A DNA stretch of 64,000 nt from Bacillus sp. NEB1478 (GCF_031582965.1 NZ_CP134049.1:1550001-1614000); one strand, 5' to 3'. Counted from the stretch's first letter, positions 8,699-17,017 are shown. The notes: generated from the sequence alone by a model not told the origin. Numbers and translations are program-made.

Positions 8699-8911
8699 AT
8701 GCCAGAAGTAAAATGTAATGTCTCAAACTGCACTTATTGGGGAGAAGGAAACAGCTGTGTGGCAGATGCGATTTTGGTGGAAATTGACAGACATGCAAAT
8801 AATGCATATGACATGAGTGCGGATGGAAGTCTCCAAGGTGATGCTTCTCACAAAGACCGTGCTGAAGATACTGCTGAAACTTGCTGCCATACGTTTAGAG
8901 CAAAACATTAA
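8699..8911 (+). CDS. DUF1540 domain-containing protein
   Basis: A 70-residue cysteine-rich protein of the DUF1540 type. The N-terminal CNVSNCTYWGEGNSCVADAI and the C-terminal ETCCHTF give conserved cysteines (C6, C11, C19 and C63/C64 approximately), suggesting a small metal-binding fold. Function is unknown; such proteins are common in spore formers. The SD AAAGGAGG lies within a hairpin. Its place after zur may hint at metal biology, but that is inference. Confidence 0.85.
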   Translation: MPEVKCNVSNCTYWGEGNSCVADAILVEIDRHANNAYDMSADGSLQGDASHKDRAEDTAETCCHTFRAKH

Positions 8912-8915
8912 TTAA

Positions 8916-8942
8916 GAAGCCTCTATTCAGGGGCTTTTTTTG
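8916..8942 (+). terminator. Terminator of the DUF1540 gene
   Basis: AGCCTC pairs with GGGGCT (one G-T pair) around a six-base loop, followed by TTTTTTT. Confidence 0.8.
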
Positions 8943-9049
8943 CTTTTATTAGTGATTTTTTTGAGATGTCCATATCTTAACATCTATGAAAAATCTCTAT
9001 TAAAGCCATAATAAGAACGCTCCTTAAAGCTGAAAGAGAGGGAATTGAA

Positions 9050-9415
9050 ATGGCAGATGAAAGAAATACAAACGATTTTAATGATAGTGAATATAGGGAA
9101 GAAACAGCAGCTGAAGTAGCACCGCTTAGAAGTGATCTAACTTATCCGGAAAACGAACATCCGCGTTTTGCTGAAAGGGATCACAGAATTGATGATGAAG
9201 AAAGACATGAAAGAGAAGGTGGGAAAGCAACGGGCGTGATCGCCATCATACTCTCTGTTCTATCTTTATTTATCATCCCTGTATTGTTTGGTGCAGCTGG
9301 TATCATCGTTGGTTTTTTTGCTCGAAGACAAGGGGCACATACTTTTGGAAATTGGGCAATCGGAATCGGTATTGCTTCGATTCTAATCTCCTTATTTTTT
9401 GCACCGTTCTTTTAA
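9050..9415 (+). CDS. yqfX: Small membrane protein, YqfX-like (DUF4190-type)
   Basis: A 121-residue protein with a very acidic, charged N-terminal half (residues 1-62, rich in Glu/Asp/Arg) and two transmembrane helices (GVIAIILSVLSLFIIPVLFG and AIGIGIASILISLFFA) separated by a short FFARRQGAHTFGNW loop, the layout of DUF4190/YqfX proteins. The ATG at 9050 follows AAAGAGAGGGAATTGAA. It lies between the zur cluster and ispG as in B. subtilis. Function unknown. Confidence 0.75.
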   Translation: MADERNTNDFNDSEYREETAAEVAPLRSDLTYPENEHPRFAERDHRIDDEERHEREGGKATGVIAIILSVLSLFIIPVLFGAAGIIVGFFARRQGAHTFGNWAIGIGIASILISLFFAPFF

Positions 9416-9429
9416 TGTATTAAGGAGCT

Positions 9430-9456
9430 AAGAAGGAGCTATTGGCTCCTTCTTTA
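9430..9456. terminator. Bidirectional terminator between yqfX and the HIT gene
   Basis: AAGAAGGAGC pairs with GCTCCTTCTT around a short loop, placed between two convergent genes and flanked by T residues on the plus strand. Confidence 0.8.
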
Positions 9457-9882
9457 TTTTGTTATTTCACTTATAGCGTCACGCAGTTTTGTTTTTATTA
9501 CAGTTAAGTCAGTTTTTTCTGTTATTGAACCGGATTCATTTTCTAAATAAAAAGTGGAAAATGACTGATTTTTGTATCTTGGTACAACGTGCATATGATA
9601 ATGAGTTAACTCATCAAAAATCCCGCCGTTTTGGCATATCGTAATACCGTCTGGATTAAACATTTTTTGTACTGCCTTTGATATTAGAATAGACGCTTTC
9701 ATGATTGAATCGGCAGTACTTTCATCAAGGTCTGCAGCCTCTTTAAAATGTTTTTTCGGCAATATTAACACATGGCCATCGTTGTATGGATCATGATCTA
9801 AAAAACAACAAACATAATTATTTTCATAAACGACGTATACTGATTCGTTTTTATTTGCTAAATTACATCCCAAACATTCCAT
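9454..9882 (-). CDS. HIT-family hydrolase
   Basis: A 142-residue histidine-triad protein, a nucleotidyl hydrolase or transferase. The triad is seen as HYHMHVVPR near residues 94-102 (HxHxH), preceded by DGHVLILPKKH, the conserved first helix-strand region. The N-terminal MECLGCNLANK contains a CxxC-like pair that may bind zinc, as in several HIT proteins. The ribosome binding site is weak. No counterpart exists at this place in B. subtilis as far as I recall. Likely substrates are adenosine phosphoramidates or dinucleoside polyphosphates. Confidence 0.85.
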   Translation of the reverse strand: MECLGCNLANKNESVYVVYENNYVCCFLDHDPYNDGHVLILPKKHFKEAADLDESTADSIMKASILISKAVQKMFNPDGITICQNGGIFDELTHYHMHVVPRYKNQSFSTFYLENESGSITEKTDLTVIKTKLRDAISEITK

Positions 9883-9980
9883 TTATACACATCCGATGAT
9901 TAAATTGGTATTTTATATTAAATAAAGTTTAGCATAGGTTGTAGACTTAGGTGACACATTATTTTGATTTTATAAAAAGT

Positions 9981-10008
9981 AAAAAGCCTCCACTAAGGGA
10001 GGCTTTTT
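9981..10008 (-). terminator. Terminator of ispG
   Basis: AAAAAGCCTCC pairs with GGAGGCTTTTT over 11 bp with a 6-nt loop. It lies directly after the ispG stop codon on the minus strand. Confidence 0.85.
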
Positions 10009-11107
10009 ATGCTTGCTGTGCTTTTAATTTTTCTTCATGAGCTTTTGCCAAAATATCTACTTCTTTTTTCAATTCGTCAAGAAGCTGATCTTCTGGAATC
10101 TTTCGGATGATTTCTCCGTGTCGAAATAATAGACCTTCTCCACGGGCACCAGCGATTCCGATATCCGCTTCTCTAGCTTCACCAGGACCATTAACGGCAC
10201 AGCCTAAAACGGCAACTTTGATAGGTGCCCGTATTTTTGAAATGTATTCTTCCACTTCATTTGCAATTGTAATCAAATCGATTTCAATACGTCCGCATGT
10301 GGGACATGAAATTAATGTAGCTGCATCTGAAAGCAGTCCGAATGATTTTAGCAATTCGCGTGCCACCTTAACTTCTTCTACTGGATCAGCACTTAAAGAA
10401 ATACGGAGTGTATTTCCTATTCCCTTATGAAGAATTACCCCAAGCCCAGCTGCACTTTTAACAGTACCTGCAAATAGAGTGCCTGATTCTGTAATTCCTA
10501 AGTGTAAAGGATAATTAAAAGCTTTCGATGCTTTTTCATATGCTTCGATCGCTAAGTTAACATCTGAAGCTTTCATAGAAACAATAATATCATGGAAATC
10601 CAGTTCCTCTAAAATTCGAATATGGTCCAATGCACTTTCAACCATTCCTTCGGCAGTTGGATAACCGTATTTTTCAAGATATTTTTTCTCAAGAGAACCT
10701 GCGTTAACACCTATACGAATAGGAATCCCTTTAGCTTTAGCTGCTTTAACTACCGCTTCAACTTTTTCGCGTCTGCCGATATTGCCCGGATTAATCCTAA
10801 TCTTATCAGCTCCGCCTTCAATTGCTTTGAGCGCAAGTTTGTAATCAAAATGGATATCTACTACAAGCGGAATATTGATTCTTGATTTTATGTCTGCGAT
10901 GGCTTCAGCAGCTCTCATGTCGGGACAAGCTACACGGACAATTTGGCATCCTGCTTCTTCTAAACGTTTTATTTCTGCTACTGTAGCTTCAACGTCGTGT
11001 GTTTTTGTTGTTGTCATACTCTGAACAATAACCTGATCTGTGCCGCCTATTGTATAGGGACCTACTTTTACAGGTCTTGTTTTTGAACGGTGGGTGATTT
11101 CACTCAT
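10007..11107 (-). CDS. ispG: 4-hydroxy-3-methylbut-2-en-1-yl diphosphate synthase (flavodoxin)
   Basis: A 366-residue enzyme (GcpE) of the MEP pathway that converts MEcPP to HMBPP with a 4Fe-4S cluster. It supplies the substrate for IspH encoded at the left edge of the window. The TIM barrel contains [14 protein letters not shown] and [10 protein letters not shown]. The C-terminal cluster domain has [12 protein letters not shown] and [16 protein letters not shown], giving the three cluster cysteines. I chose ATG 11107 behind AAAAAAGGAGC, since an upstream in-frame ATG lacks an SD. Position matches B. subtilis yqfY. Confidence 0.95.
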   Translation of the reverse strand: MSEITHRSKTRPVKVGPYTIGGTDQVIVQSMTTTKTHDVEATVAEIKRLEEAGCQIVRVACPDMRAAEAIADIKSRINIPLVVDIHFDYKLALKAIEGGADKIRINPGNIGRREKVEAVVKAAKAKGIPIRIGVNAGSLEKKYLEKYGYPTAEGMVESALDHIRILEELDFHDIIVSMKASDVNLAIEAYEKASKAFNYPLHLGITESGTLFAGTVKSAAGLGVILHKGIGNTLRISLSADPVEEVKVARELLKSFGLLSDAATLISCPTCGRIEIDLITIANEVEEYISKIRAPIKVAVLGCAVNGPGEAREADIGIAGARGEGLLFRHGEIIRKIPEDQLLDELKKEVDILAKAHEEKLKAQQA

Positions 11108-11206
11108 TTGGTGAATCGCTCCTTTTTTCAAATTGACAGCATAATGCTGTCCTATCATCAGTTCATTTTAGCAGGGATTATTTTGTTTTGACAAGTATTG
11201 TTACCT

Positions 11207-11539
11207 TTACTTGTTTTTATAAAGCGGAAATTTATATGTTTTTCCTATCTGGATGTGCTCAGGGTCTGTTCTTGGATTTAAAGCTTTGAAATCCTTTAAC
11301 ATCCCGGCAATAGTATATTTACCATTTATATTTACTTTCTCGACTACTGATATTAAAGTGTCTCCTGGTTTGACTTCATACATTTGATATTTTTCTTCTT
11401 TATTTTGTGTAATCTTAATTTTATTATCAATAACCTTTGCATTTACCGGTTGATTTTGAGGGAGTGTGCCAATTTTTAAATCATAAGCAACTGCATATAA
11501 AATAAGCAGGATAAAGCAGCCTGTAAGAAATTTTTTCAT
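11207..11539 (-). CDS. yqfZ: LysM-domain protein YqfZ
   Basis: A 110-residue protein with an N-terminal membrane anchor or signal (MKKFLTGCFILLILYAVAYDL) and one LysM peptidoglycan-binding domain at residues ~52-105 (YEVKPGDTLISVVEKV ... HIQIGKTYKFP). It is expected on the outside of the membrane, binding peptidoglycan. B. subtilis yqfZ, in the same place next to ispG, is to my knowledge a sporulation gene. AGGAGAGGG stands before the ATG. Confidence 0.8.
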   Translation of the reverse strand: MKKFLTGCFILLILYAVAYDLKIGTLPQNQPVNAKVIDNKIKITQNKEEKYQMYEVKPGDTLISVVEKVNINGKYTIAGMLKDFKALNPRTDPEHIQIGKTYKFPLYKNK

Positions 11540-11708
11540 TTGTTCCCTCTCCTTTCTTATGTAACACTTTATGCTTGTCCTAGCGTTTTATGACAGGTTT
11601 AAAGTGACTTTAATATAAGCATTGGTGTAAAATGGAAAGGTCTAATGGACAAAAAATGATTTTTTATACGTATCAATGTAGTTGTACCGAATAGGAGAGG
11701 TGAAGAGT

Positions 11709-12584
11709 ATGAAGAAAATAAAAGTACTTACCTTGCTATCTGTTATGATGCTTGCCTTATTAATGGCACCTTCAAAAATGTTTGCAGATGCAGCACCAGG
11801 GGATGTAATCGTTACACTTGGACAAAACTTATCTGAGGAACAAAAGAATTCTTTATTAAAAGAGATGGATGTTCCAACAGACGTACAGACTGTAACCGTA
11901 ACGAATGAGGAAGAGCACAAATATTTGGGGAATTATATTTCGAAAGCCCAAATCGGAACAAAAGCAATTTCCTCATCGAAGATTACGATTGGTGAAAAAG
12001 ATCAAGGTCTTTCTGTTAAAACAAATAATATAAATTGGGTAACAGAAGAAATGTATATGAATGCTTTATCTACGGCGGGAGTTAAAGATGCCGATGTATA
12101 TGTAACAGCGCCATTTGAAGTTTCCGGTACAGCAGCTTTAACTGGAATCTTAAAAGCGTATGAAACCACTGCTCAAATTGAAATTCCAGAAGCTCAAAAG
12201 CAAGTAGCAAATGAAGAAATGGTAAAAACAGCGAAGTTAGGCGAACGAATCGGTGCTAAGGACGCCACTGAACTTGTGAGTAGAGTTAAAGAAGAAATAG
12301 CAAAAAATCCGGTACAAACTGAGGATGATCTTCGGACGCTTATTCAAAAAGTTGCTAAAGATATGGGGATCGAGCTTACAGACAATGAATTAAACGGTTT
12401 AGTTGATCTGTTTAATCGCATGAAAGATTTAAATATCAATTGGGACCAAGTACAAAACGATCTTAAAAATGTTAGTGATAATTTAGGTGATTTTTTAAAT
12501 AAACCAGAAACACAATCTTTTATTCAAAAGTTGATTGACTTACTTATGCAGTTGATTGATGCTATCAAGTCATTGTTTAAGTAA
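11709..12584 (+). CDS. DUF1002 secreted protein, YpuA-like
   Basis: A 291-residue exported protein: signal peptide MKKIKVLTLLSVMMLALLMAP..., likely cleaved after MFADA, then a DUF1002 region beginning DVIVTLGQNLSEEQKNSLL. The C-terminal 80 residues are helical and predicted to form coils (DLFNRMKDLNINWDQVQNDL...). I chose ATG 11709, which has GGAGAGGTGA upstream. The B. subtilis homologue YpuA lies elsewhere on its chromosome, so its place between yqfZ and yqgB differs. A cell-envelope role is inferred from the signal peptide; biochemical function is unknown. Confidence 0.8.
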   Translation: MKKIKVLTLLSVMMLALLMAPSKMFADAAPGDVIVTLGQNLSEEQKNSLLKEMDVPTDVQTVTVTNEEEHKYLGNYISKAQIGTKAISSSKITIGEKDQGLSVKTNNINWVTEEMYMNALSTAGVKDADVYVTAPFEVSGTAALTGILKAYETTAQIEIPEAQKQVANEEMVKTAKLGERIGAKDATELVSRVKEEIAKNPVQTEDDLRTLIQKVAKDMGIELTDNELNGLVDLFNRMKDLNINWDQVQNDLKNVSDNLGDFLNKPETQSFIQKLIDLLMQLIDAIKSLFK

Positions 12585-12589
12585 ATAGA

Positions 12590-12620
12590 AAAAGCGGCTG
12601 CTAATCAGCCGCTTTATTTT
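12590..12620. terminator. Bidirectional terminator
   Basis: AAAGCGGCTG pairs with CAGCCGCTTT over 10 bp, between the convergent DUF1002 gene and yqgB. The plus strand continues ATTTTTTT. Confidence 0.9.
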
Positions 12621-13159
12621 TTTACAGGAGTATTATTAATGGATAATACTAAAATGATACAGGAAATCATCCAGAACCATAGGAAAGAATATGGAATCTG
12701 CACGTTAAAAGCAAATATAATCGTCAGTAAAACAACAGGCAGGGTTATAGAATAACAAGATATAACCCAGAGATGTCTGTAAGTCAGCTTCTTATTTCCT
12801 AATTTAGAAAAGATCAATCCGACGAATGATAAAACAGATACACCTGAAAATAAAATACCTGATAAAAGAATGTACAAAGTAAAATAAATGACAACTAATA
12901 CAATAGGCATTATGCCACTCATCGATTCGGCAAATTGCTGCATTTGTTCTTGATTTAAGCCGTAGTTGTGAAAATTGCTCAGGAGCTGTCCTTTGCTGTT
13001 ACTAAAAAGGTTAATTAAAAAGAGAAAGGCCATTGGAATCATACAAATAAATGTTAGTAGCAATACATACATAATCGTACTGCCAACACCGAATAACCGG
13101 AAGTGTGAAATTGAATTTAAAGAATATAAACTTTTAAGAAATCGTTTATGTAGTTTCAT
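12614..13159 (-). CDS. yqgB: DUF1189 membrane protein (YqgB-like)
   Basis: A 181-residue integral membrane protein with about five hydrophobic helices. The N-terminus MKLHKRFLKSLYSLNSISHFR followed by a first helix fits the DUF1189 family that includes B. subtilis YqgB. I chose ATG 13159 behind AAAAAAGGAG; codons upstream lack a ribosome binding site. It is shorter than some family members because the extracytoplasmic region between helices 1 and 2 is compact. Function unknown. Divergent from the Na/Pi gene. Confidence 0.7.
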   Translation of the reverse strand: MKLHKRFLKSLYSLNSISHFRLFGVGSTIMYVLLLTFICMIPMAFLFLINLFSNSKGQLLSNFHNYGLNQEQMQQFAESMSGIMPIVLVVIYFTLYILLSGILFSGVSVLSFVGLIFSKLGNKKLTYRHLWVISCYSITLPVVLLTIIFAFNVQIPYSFLWFWMISCIILVLSINNTPVKK

Positions 13160-13264
13160 GCTTGTGCTCCTTTTTTCGTATGGCAATAATAAGTTTACAT
13201 GATGCCTATGAAATGGACAATGACTAATACTTTGTAAAGGTATTGTTACATTTCTTGATTTTTC

Positions 13265-13294
13265 TTTACACTGTATAAACAAATTTAGGATAAT
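13265..13294 (+). promoter_or_regulatory. Candidate SigA promoter of the Na/Pi cotransporter gene
   Basis: TTTACA at 13265-13270 and GATAAT at 13289-13294 with an 18-bp spacer, about 40 bp before the start codon. Confidence 0.45.
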
Positions 13295-13334
13295 GACAAC
13301 GGTCAGTAGAAGTTAGGAAAAGGGGCTGCAAACC

Positions 13335-14954
13335 TTGGATTTACAAGATATCATTTTTCAATTTATAGGTGGATTAGGGATATTTTTATTTGGAATTAAA
13401 TATATGGGTGAAGGGTTGCAAAATTCAGCAGGAGACCGCTTACGGGAAATTCTTGATAAATTAACGACAAACCCTTTTATGGGAGTATTGGCAGGGATAT
13501 TTGTAACTGTATTGATTCAAAGCAGTTCGGGAACCACTGTTCTAACAGTTGGTCTTGTTAACGCCGGATTTTTAACTCTTCGTCAAGCAATCGGCATTAT
13601 TATGGGGGCGAATATCGGTACAACGATCACTTCGTTCATCATTGGGATTGATGTAGGTGGGTATGCTTTGCCGATTATGGCTGTTGGTTCCATTTTTATT
13701 TTCTTTTTTAAAAATTTGAAATGGATTTATGTCGGTCAAATCATTTTCGGATTTGGCGCTTTATTTTTAGGCTTAGACTTAATGGGCCAAGGTATGAAAC
13801 CATTAAGTGATTTTCGAACGTTTCAAGATTTGACAGTGTCAATGAGTGACAATCCTATTCTTGGGGTTATCGTAGGAACAATCTTTACAGGCGTTGTACA
13901 ATCTTCAAGTGCTACGATCGGGATATTGCAAGAGTTATATGCACAAAACATGATTGATTTGAAAGCGGCTTTGCCCGTTTTGTTCGGTGATAATATCGGA
14001 ACTACTGTTACAGCGGTTTTAGCAGCAATCGGCACAACGATTGCTGCAAGAAGGGCGGCTTTAACACATGTCATTTTCAATTTAATTGGTACATTAATTT
14101 TTATTATTTTCCTTGAACCATTTCGTAAATATATCGAATTTTTGGCTTTGAAACTTCATTTGCAGCCTGCCATGCAAATTGCTTTTGCTCATGGAACATT
14201 CAACATTACGAATGTACTTATTCAATTTTGGTTTATTGGATTCTTAGCTATGCTAGTTACTAAAATCATAAAAGGTGAAGATCAATTAATTGAGCACAAA
14301 CCTAAACATCTGGATGAAATCATATTAGAGACTTCACCAGTTATGGCAATAAGACAAGCAAAACTGGAGATTTTGAGAATGGCTAATTATGCTGAAACTG
14401 GTTTAAAAGAAGCCATTCAGTATTTGAATGTAAAAGAAAAGAAGAATGCAGAGCTTGCTCTCCAATATGAAGAGGCTATAAATAATTTGGACCGTCAAAT
14501 TACTTCTTATTTAATAAAACTATCTGTTCACCCCTTAACGAAGCAAGAATCTAATGAACATTCAATGCTTCTTGATGCATCACGTGATATAGAGCGCATT
14601 GGTGATCATATGGAAAACATCATTGAACTAGTGGATTATCAGCTGCGAAACAACGTACGTCTAACAGAGATAGCAAACAATGAAATTAATGAAATGTTTG
14701 ATCTTACACTAATGACATTAATGCGAGCCATTACAGCCTTAGAAAAAAATAATATTGAATTGGCTCAAGAGGTATTAGGATTAGAAGATAAAATCGATAA
14801 AATGGAACGCACACTTCGCAAACAGCACATTCTCCGTATGAACGAAGGAGCATGTGATGGAAATGCCGGAATTGTCTTTGTTGATATCATCAGCAACTTA
14901 GAAAGAATTGGAGATCACGCTGTTAATATTGCAGAAGCCGTTTTAGAAAAGTAA
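13335..14954 (+). CDS. Na/Pi cotransporter family protein with PhoU-like C-terminal domain
   Basis: A 539-residue membrane protein. The N-terminal ~310 residues hold two inverted Na/Pi-cotransporter repeats, each with the signature QSSSGTTVLTVGLV and QSSSATIGILQEL, plus GANIGTTIT and GDNIGTTVT. The C-terminal ~200 residues form a PhoU-like helical domain (ASRDIERIGDHMENI and SNLERIGDHAVNIAE). It likely moves phosphate with sodium; direction is uncertain. Start is TTG behind AAAAGGGG. It lies 7 kb upstream of the pst-phoU operon, though not in the corresponding B. subtilis order. Confidence 0.88.
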   Translation: MDLQDIIFQFIGGLGIFLFGIKYMGEGLQNSAGDRLREILDKLTTNPFMGVLAGIFVTVLIQSSSGTTVLTVGLVNAGFLTLRQAIGIIMGANIGTTITSFIIGIDVGGYALPIMAVGSIFIFFFKNLKWIYVGQIIFGFGALFLGLDLMGQGMKPLSDFRTFQDLTVSMSDNPILGVIVGTIFTGVVQSSSATIGILQELYAQNMIDLKAALPVLFGDNIGTTVTAVLAAIGTTIAARRAALTHVIFNLIGTLIFIIFLEPFRKYIEFLALKLHLQPAMQIAFAHGTFNITNVLIQFWFIGFLAMLVTKIIKGEDQLIEHKPKHLDEIILETSPVMAIRQAKLEILRMANYAETGLKEAIQYLNVKEKKNAELALQYEEAINNLDRQITSYLIKLSVHPLTKQESNEHSMLLDASRDIERIGDHMENIIELVDYQLRNNVRLTEIANNEINEMFDLTLMTLMRAITALEKNNIELAQEVLGLEDKIDKMERTLRKQHILRMNEGACDGNAGIVFVDIISNLERIGDHAVNIAEAVLEK

Positions 14955-15025
14955 ACTAAAAATCAAGAGAGCTTCACTTGATAACTTTTAAAGCTCATTA
15001 GTAACTATTGTCACTCTTCTTGGAA

Positions 15026-15160
15026 GTTGTTGATTTTCGTTACAGGATGCTCGCTTTCATCGGGCGTGCGGTGTGCCCACAGTAGAAGATAGATGAAGAT
15101 CCATATTGGAGGATCAATTCTCGAGCCAGAAGCAACAATCTTTTAGAAAGGCTGTATTCG
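15026..15160. repeat. Degenerate partial copy of the dispersed repeat (copy 2a)
   Basis: GTTGATTTTCGTTACAGGATGCTCGCTTTC resembles the end of copies 1, 2b and 3 in reverse orientation, but the body is short and diverged. It is followed by AGCAACAATCTTTTAGAAA (15130-15148), a stretch repeated at 15410-15428 and, complemented, beside copy 1. Confidence 0.55.
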
Positions 15161-15184
15161 TATTCATTGTTACTTTTGAAAGTA

Positions 15185-15374
15185 GTTGATTTCCGTTCCA
15201 GGTCGCTCGCTTTCCACGGGGTAGGCGGTGAGCCACATTCGCACGCTTCACGTATAAGTGTCTCACCTGCCCGCCTGTCCCGCAGGACAAGGAAAGCTTC
15301 GACAGCGTTACATCGCACGAAGAAAATGTGATTTTCATTTTCGAGGAGTCTCGCTACCTTCCACTCCAATCAAC
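15185..15374. repeat. Dispersed intergenic repeat, copy 2b (reverse orientation)
   Basis: It runs from GTTGATTTCCGTTCCAGG to CCACTCCAATCAAC. Its reverse complement shares about 65 bp of near identity with copy 3 (around 36419-36484), from GAGACTCCTCGAAAATGAA to GCTGTCGAAGC and TTCCTTGTCCTG. The GC-rich core CACCTGCCCGCC is unlike the AT-rich neighbours. The whole 14955-15459 gap holds only copies 2a and 2b and the flanking ACAATCTTTTAGAAA motifs; no gene is supported. Confidence 0.8.
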
Positions 15375-15459
15375 TGTCTAAGAAGATAATAAAAACGAGA
15401 TTTGAAAAGAAACAATCTTTTAGAAAACAGCCTTTCATTATGAAAGAAAGGGGAAAACA

Positions 15460-15948
15460 ATGGATATATTGTACTGGATATTGATTGCACTAGCTTTTGT
15501 TATTAGTTTTATTGCTTTAATATATCCAATTTTACCTGGTGTTTTATTTTTAGCGGGTGGTTTTTTGATTTATGGGTTTGCCTTTTCATTTGATCCATTT
15601 ACCCCGTTATTTATCATAATCCAAGTCTTGTTGTTCATTAGTCTATTCGTGATTGATTACGCAGGAAATGCTTATGCAATTAAGAAAAAGGGAGGATCCA
15701 AAGCGGCTATGTGGGGCAGTACGATAGGTTTGCTTGTTGGTCCATTAGTAATTCCTATCCCTGTAGCAAATATTATTATTGGACCATTTTTAGGAGCGGT
15801 ACTTGCCGAGCTCATTTTTCATAGAAAAGGATTTAAGTCTTCTGTTTCAATTGGAATAGGTACTGTATTGGCATTCGTAGGTACAACTGTAATCAAAGTG
15901 ATAACGCAAGCCCTTATGATCGGCTACTTTTATTATCAAGTTTTATAA
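15460..15948 (+). CDS. yqgC: DUF456 family membrane protein (YqgC)
   Basis: A 162-residue protein with about five hydrophobic helices and little outside the membrane. The LIYPILPGVLFLAGGFLIYG opening and the central GSKAAMWGSTIGLLVG segment after a charged loop are typical of the DUF456/YqgC family. The ATG follows AAAGGGGAAAACA. It lies just before sodA apart from the tRNA cluster, in agreement with B. subtilis (yqgB-yqgC-sodA). Function unknown. Confidence 0.8.
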   Translation: MDILYWILIALAFVISFIALIYPILPGVLFLAGGFLIYGFAFSFDPFTPLFIIIQVLLFISLFVIDYAGNAYAIKKKGGSKAAMWGSTIGLLVGPLVIPIPVANIIIGPFLGAVLAELIFHRKGFKSSVSIGIGTVLAFVGTTVIKVITQALMIGYFYYQVL

Positions 15949-16026
15949 ACAGTCTTGATTAAAACCTTGAGCCGTGCTATATTATTTTTGTTCTAAAAAA
16001 GTACATGTGTTCGTTTGAAAATGTTG

Positions 16027-16056
16027 TTGACATTGTTTGCGAATACATGCTATAGT
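16027..16056 (+). promoter_or_regulatory. Promoter of the tRNA cluster
   Basis: TTGACA (16027-16032), an 18-bp spacer ending in TGC, and TATAGT (16051-16056), about 33 bp before the first tRNA. Confidence 0.75.
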
Positions 16057-16088
16057 AGTTCTTGTCCTTAACAAAGTAAATTCATTAT

Positions 16089-16163
16089 TCCACAGTAGCT
16101 CAGTGGTAGAGCTATCGGCTGTTAACCGATCGGTCGTAGGTTCGAGTCCTACCTGTGGAGCCA
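16089..16163 (+). tRNA. tRNA-Asn (GTT)
   Basis: A 75-nt cloverleaf with CCA encoded. The acceptor arm TCCACAG/CTGTGGA pairs fully, the anticodon loop is CTGTTAACC with GTT, and the T arm contains GGTTCGAGTCC. It is the first gene of the cluster. Confidence 0.97.
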
Positions 16164-16167
16164 TTTT

Positions 16168-16244
16168 GGCGGTGTAGCTCAGCTGGCTAGAGCGTACGGT
16201 TCATACCCGTGAGGTCGTGGGTTCGACTCCCTCCGCCGCTACCA
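16168..16244 (+). tRNA. tRNA-Met (CAT), elongator type
   Basis: A 77-nt cloverleaf with encoded CCA. The anticodon loop TTCATAC gives CAT. The acceptor arm GGCGGTG/CGCCGC-type pairing and body match the elongator tRNA-Met of Bacillus rather than the initiator, which starts CGCGG, or Ile2. Confidence 0.92.
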
Positions 16245-16262
16245 AAATGTTTTTACCACGAT

Positions 16263-16339
16263 GGCGGTCGTGGCGAAGTGGTTAACGCATCGGATTGTGG
16301 TTCCGACATTCGGGGGTTCGATTCCCCTCGTCCGCCCCA
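16263..16339 (+). tRNA. tRNA-His (GTG)
   Basis: A 77-nt tRNA with the extra 5' G(-1) opposite C73, the anticodon GTG in ATTGTGGTT, and encoded CCA. The acceptor stem GCGGTCG with CGTCCGC has one U-U mismatch at pair 5:68; the other six pairs are normal. Confidence 0.95.
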
Positions 16340-16365
16340 TTTATCACTTACATAATTTTTTTCAT

Positions 16366-16442
16366 GGACCCTTAGCTCAGTTGGTCAGAGCGGTCGGCTC
16401 ATAACCGATTGGTCGTAGGTTCGAGTCCTACAGGGTCCACCA
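16366..16442 (+). tRNA. tRNA-Ile2 (CAT, lysidine-modified)
   Basis: A 77-nt cloverleaf, acceptor GGACCCT/AGGGTCC, anticodon CAT in GCTCATAAC, CCA encoded. The body resembles known Bacillus tRNA-Ile2, whose C34 is changed to lysidine by TilS so that it reads AUA. A second elongator Met tRNA is less likely. Confidence 0.8.
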
Positions 16443-16449
16443 AAATCGA

Positions 16450-16542
16450 GGAGGTATACCCAAGTCCGGCTGAAGGGATCGGTCTTGAAAACCGACAGGG
16501 GTTTAACGACCCGCGGGGGTTCGAATCCCTCTACCTCCTCCA
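16450..16542 (+). tRNA. tRNA-Ser (TGA)
   Basis: A 93-nt class II tRNA with long variable arm. Acceptor GGAGGTA/TACCTCC, anticodon TGA in TCTTGAAAA, T arm GGGTTCGAATCCC and CCA encoded. Confidence 0.95.
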
Positions 16543-16550
16543 CATTTTTT

Positions 16551-16669
16551 TTAGCTCGGTAGCTTCGAGCTTTACAACATAATGAACGACGAGTTGTCTC
16601 GACGGATATTCCCGAAGTGGTTCTTTTTAGAGGAAGTGACAGGGAACCGGCGGACAAATAATACTTCTT
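16551..16669 (+). repeat. Tandem tRNA-fragment repeat, unit 1
   Basis: It opens with AGCTCGGTAGCT, a decayed version of the 5' end of tRNA-Phe, then carries GAGTTGTCTCGACGGATATTCCCG and AGAGGAAGTGACAGGGAACC, both shared with unit 3, and ends ACTTCTT. No intact tRNA can be folded from it. The 16543-16927 gap consists wholly of units 1 to 3. Confidence 0.75.
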
Positions 16670-16803
16670 GGCTCGATAGCTAAGAGCGTTACTTCACGAT
16701 TAGGCTGCGATTTGTCTCGACGGATACACATAGTAGATAAGCTGGTAGAGGAAGAGACACAGTATTTTAATAAAAATCAAAAATTTTAGTTTTTGAAATT
16801 TTT
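16670..16803 (+). repeat. Tandem tRNA-fragment repeat, unit 2
   Basis: It starts with GGCTCGATAGCT, identical to the first 12 bases of tRNA-Phe, then TTTGTCTCGACGGATA and AGAGGAAGAGACA. Its end differs from units 1 and 3: an AT-rich segment with a CAAAAA/TTTTTG inverted pair. Confidence 0.75.
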
Positions 16804-16927
16804 GGCTCGATAGCTCAGTCACGAGCAAAACACCGTGATTAAAACTACGAGTTGTCTCGACGGATATTCCCGCAGTGCTTCTTATTAGAGGAAGAGACAG
16901 GGAACCGGCGGACAAATAATACTTCTT
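16804..16927 (+). repeat. Tandem tRNA-fragment repeat, unit 3
   Basis: It starts with GGCTCGATAGCTCAGTC, the first 17 bases of the adjacent tRNA-Phe, and then shares GAGTTGTCTCGACGG, ATTCCCG, AGAGGAAG and the final ACAAATAATACTTCTT with unit 1. TGTCTC/GAGACA and TTCCC/GGGAA can pair within the unit, so a structured RNA is possible. Confidence 0.75.
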
Positions 16928-17003
<76 letters not shown>

Positions 17004-17017
17004 TGTATACATATCAT

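Noticed and set aside
10107..10885. Plus-strand open frames opposite ispG
   Set aside because: They are shadows of the highly conserved ispG coding sequence.
15040..15369. Minus-strand open frames of 109 and 74 codons
   Set aside because: They lie inside repeat copies 2a/2b, have no SD, and the sequence is explained by the repeat family.
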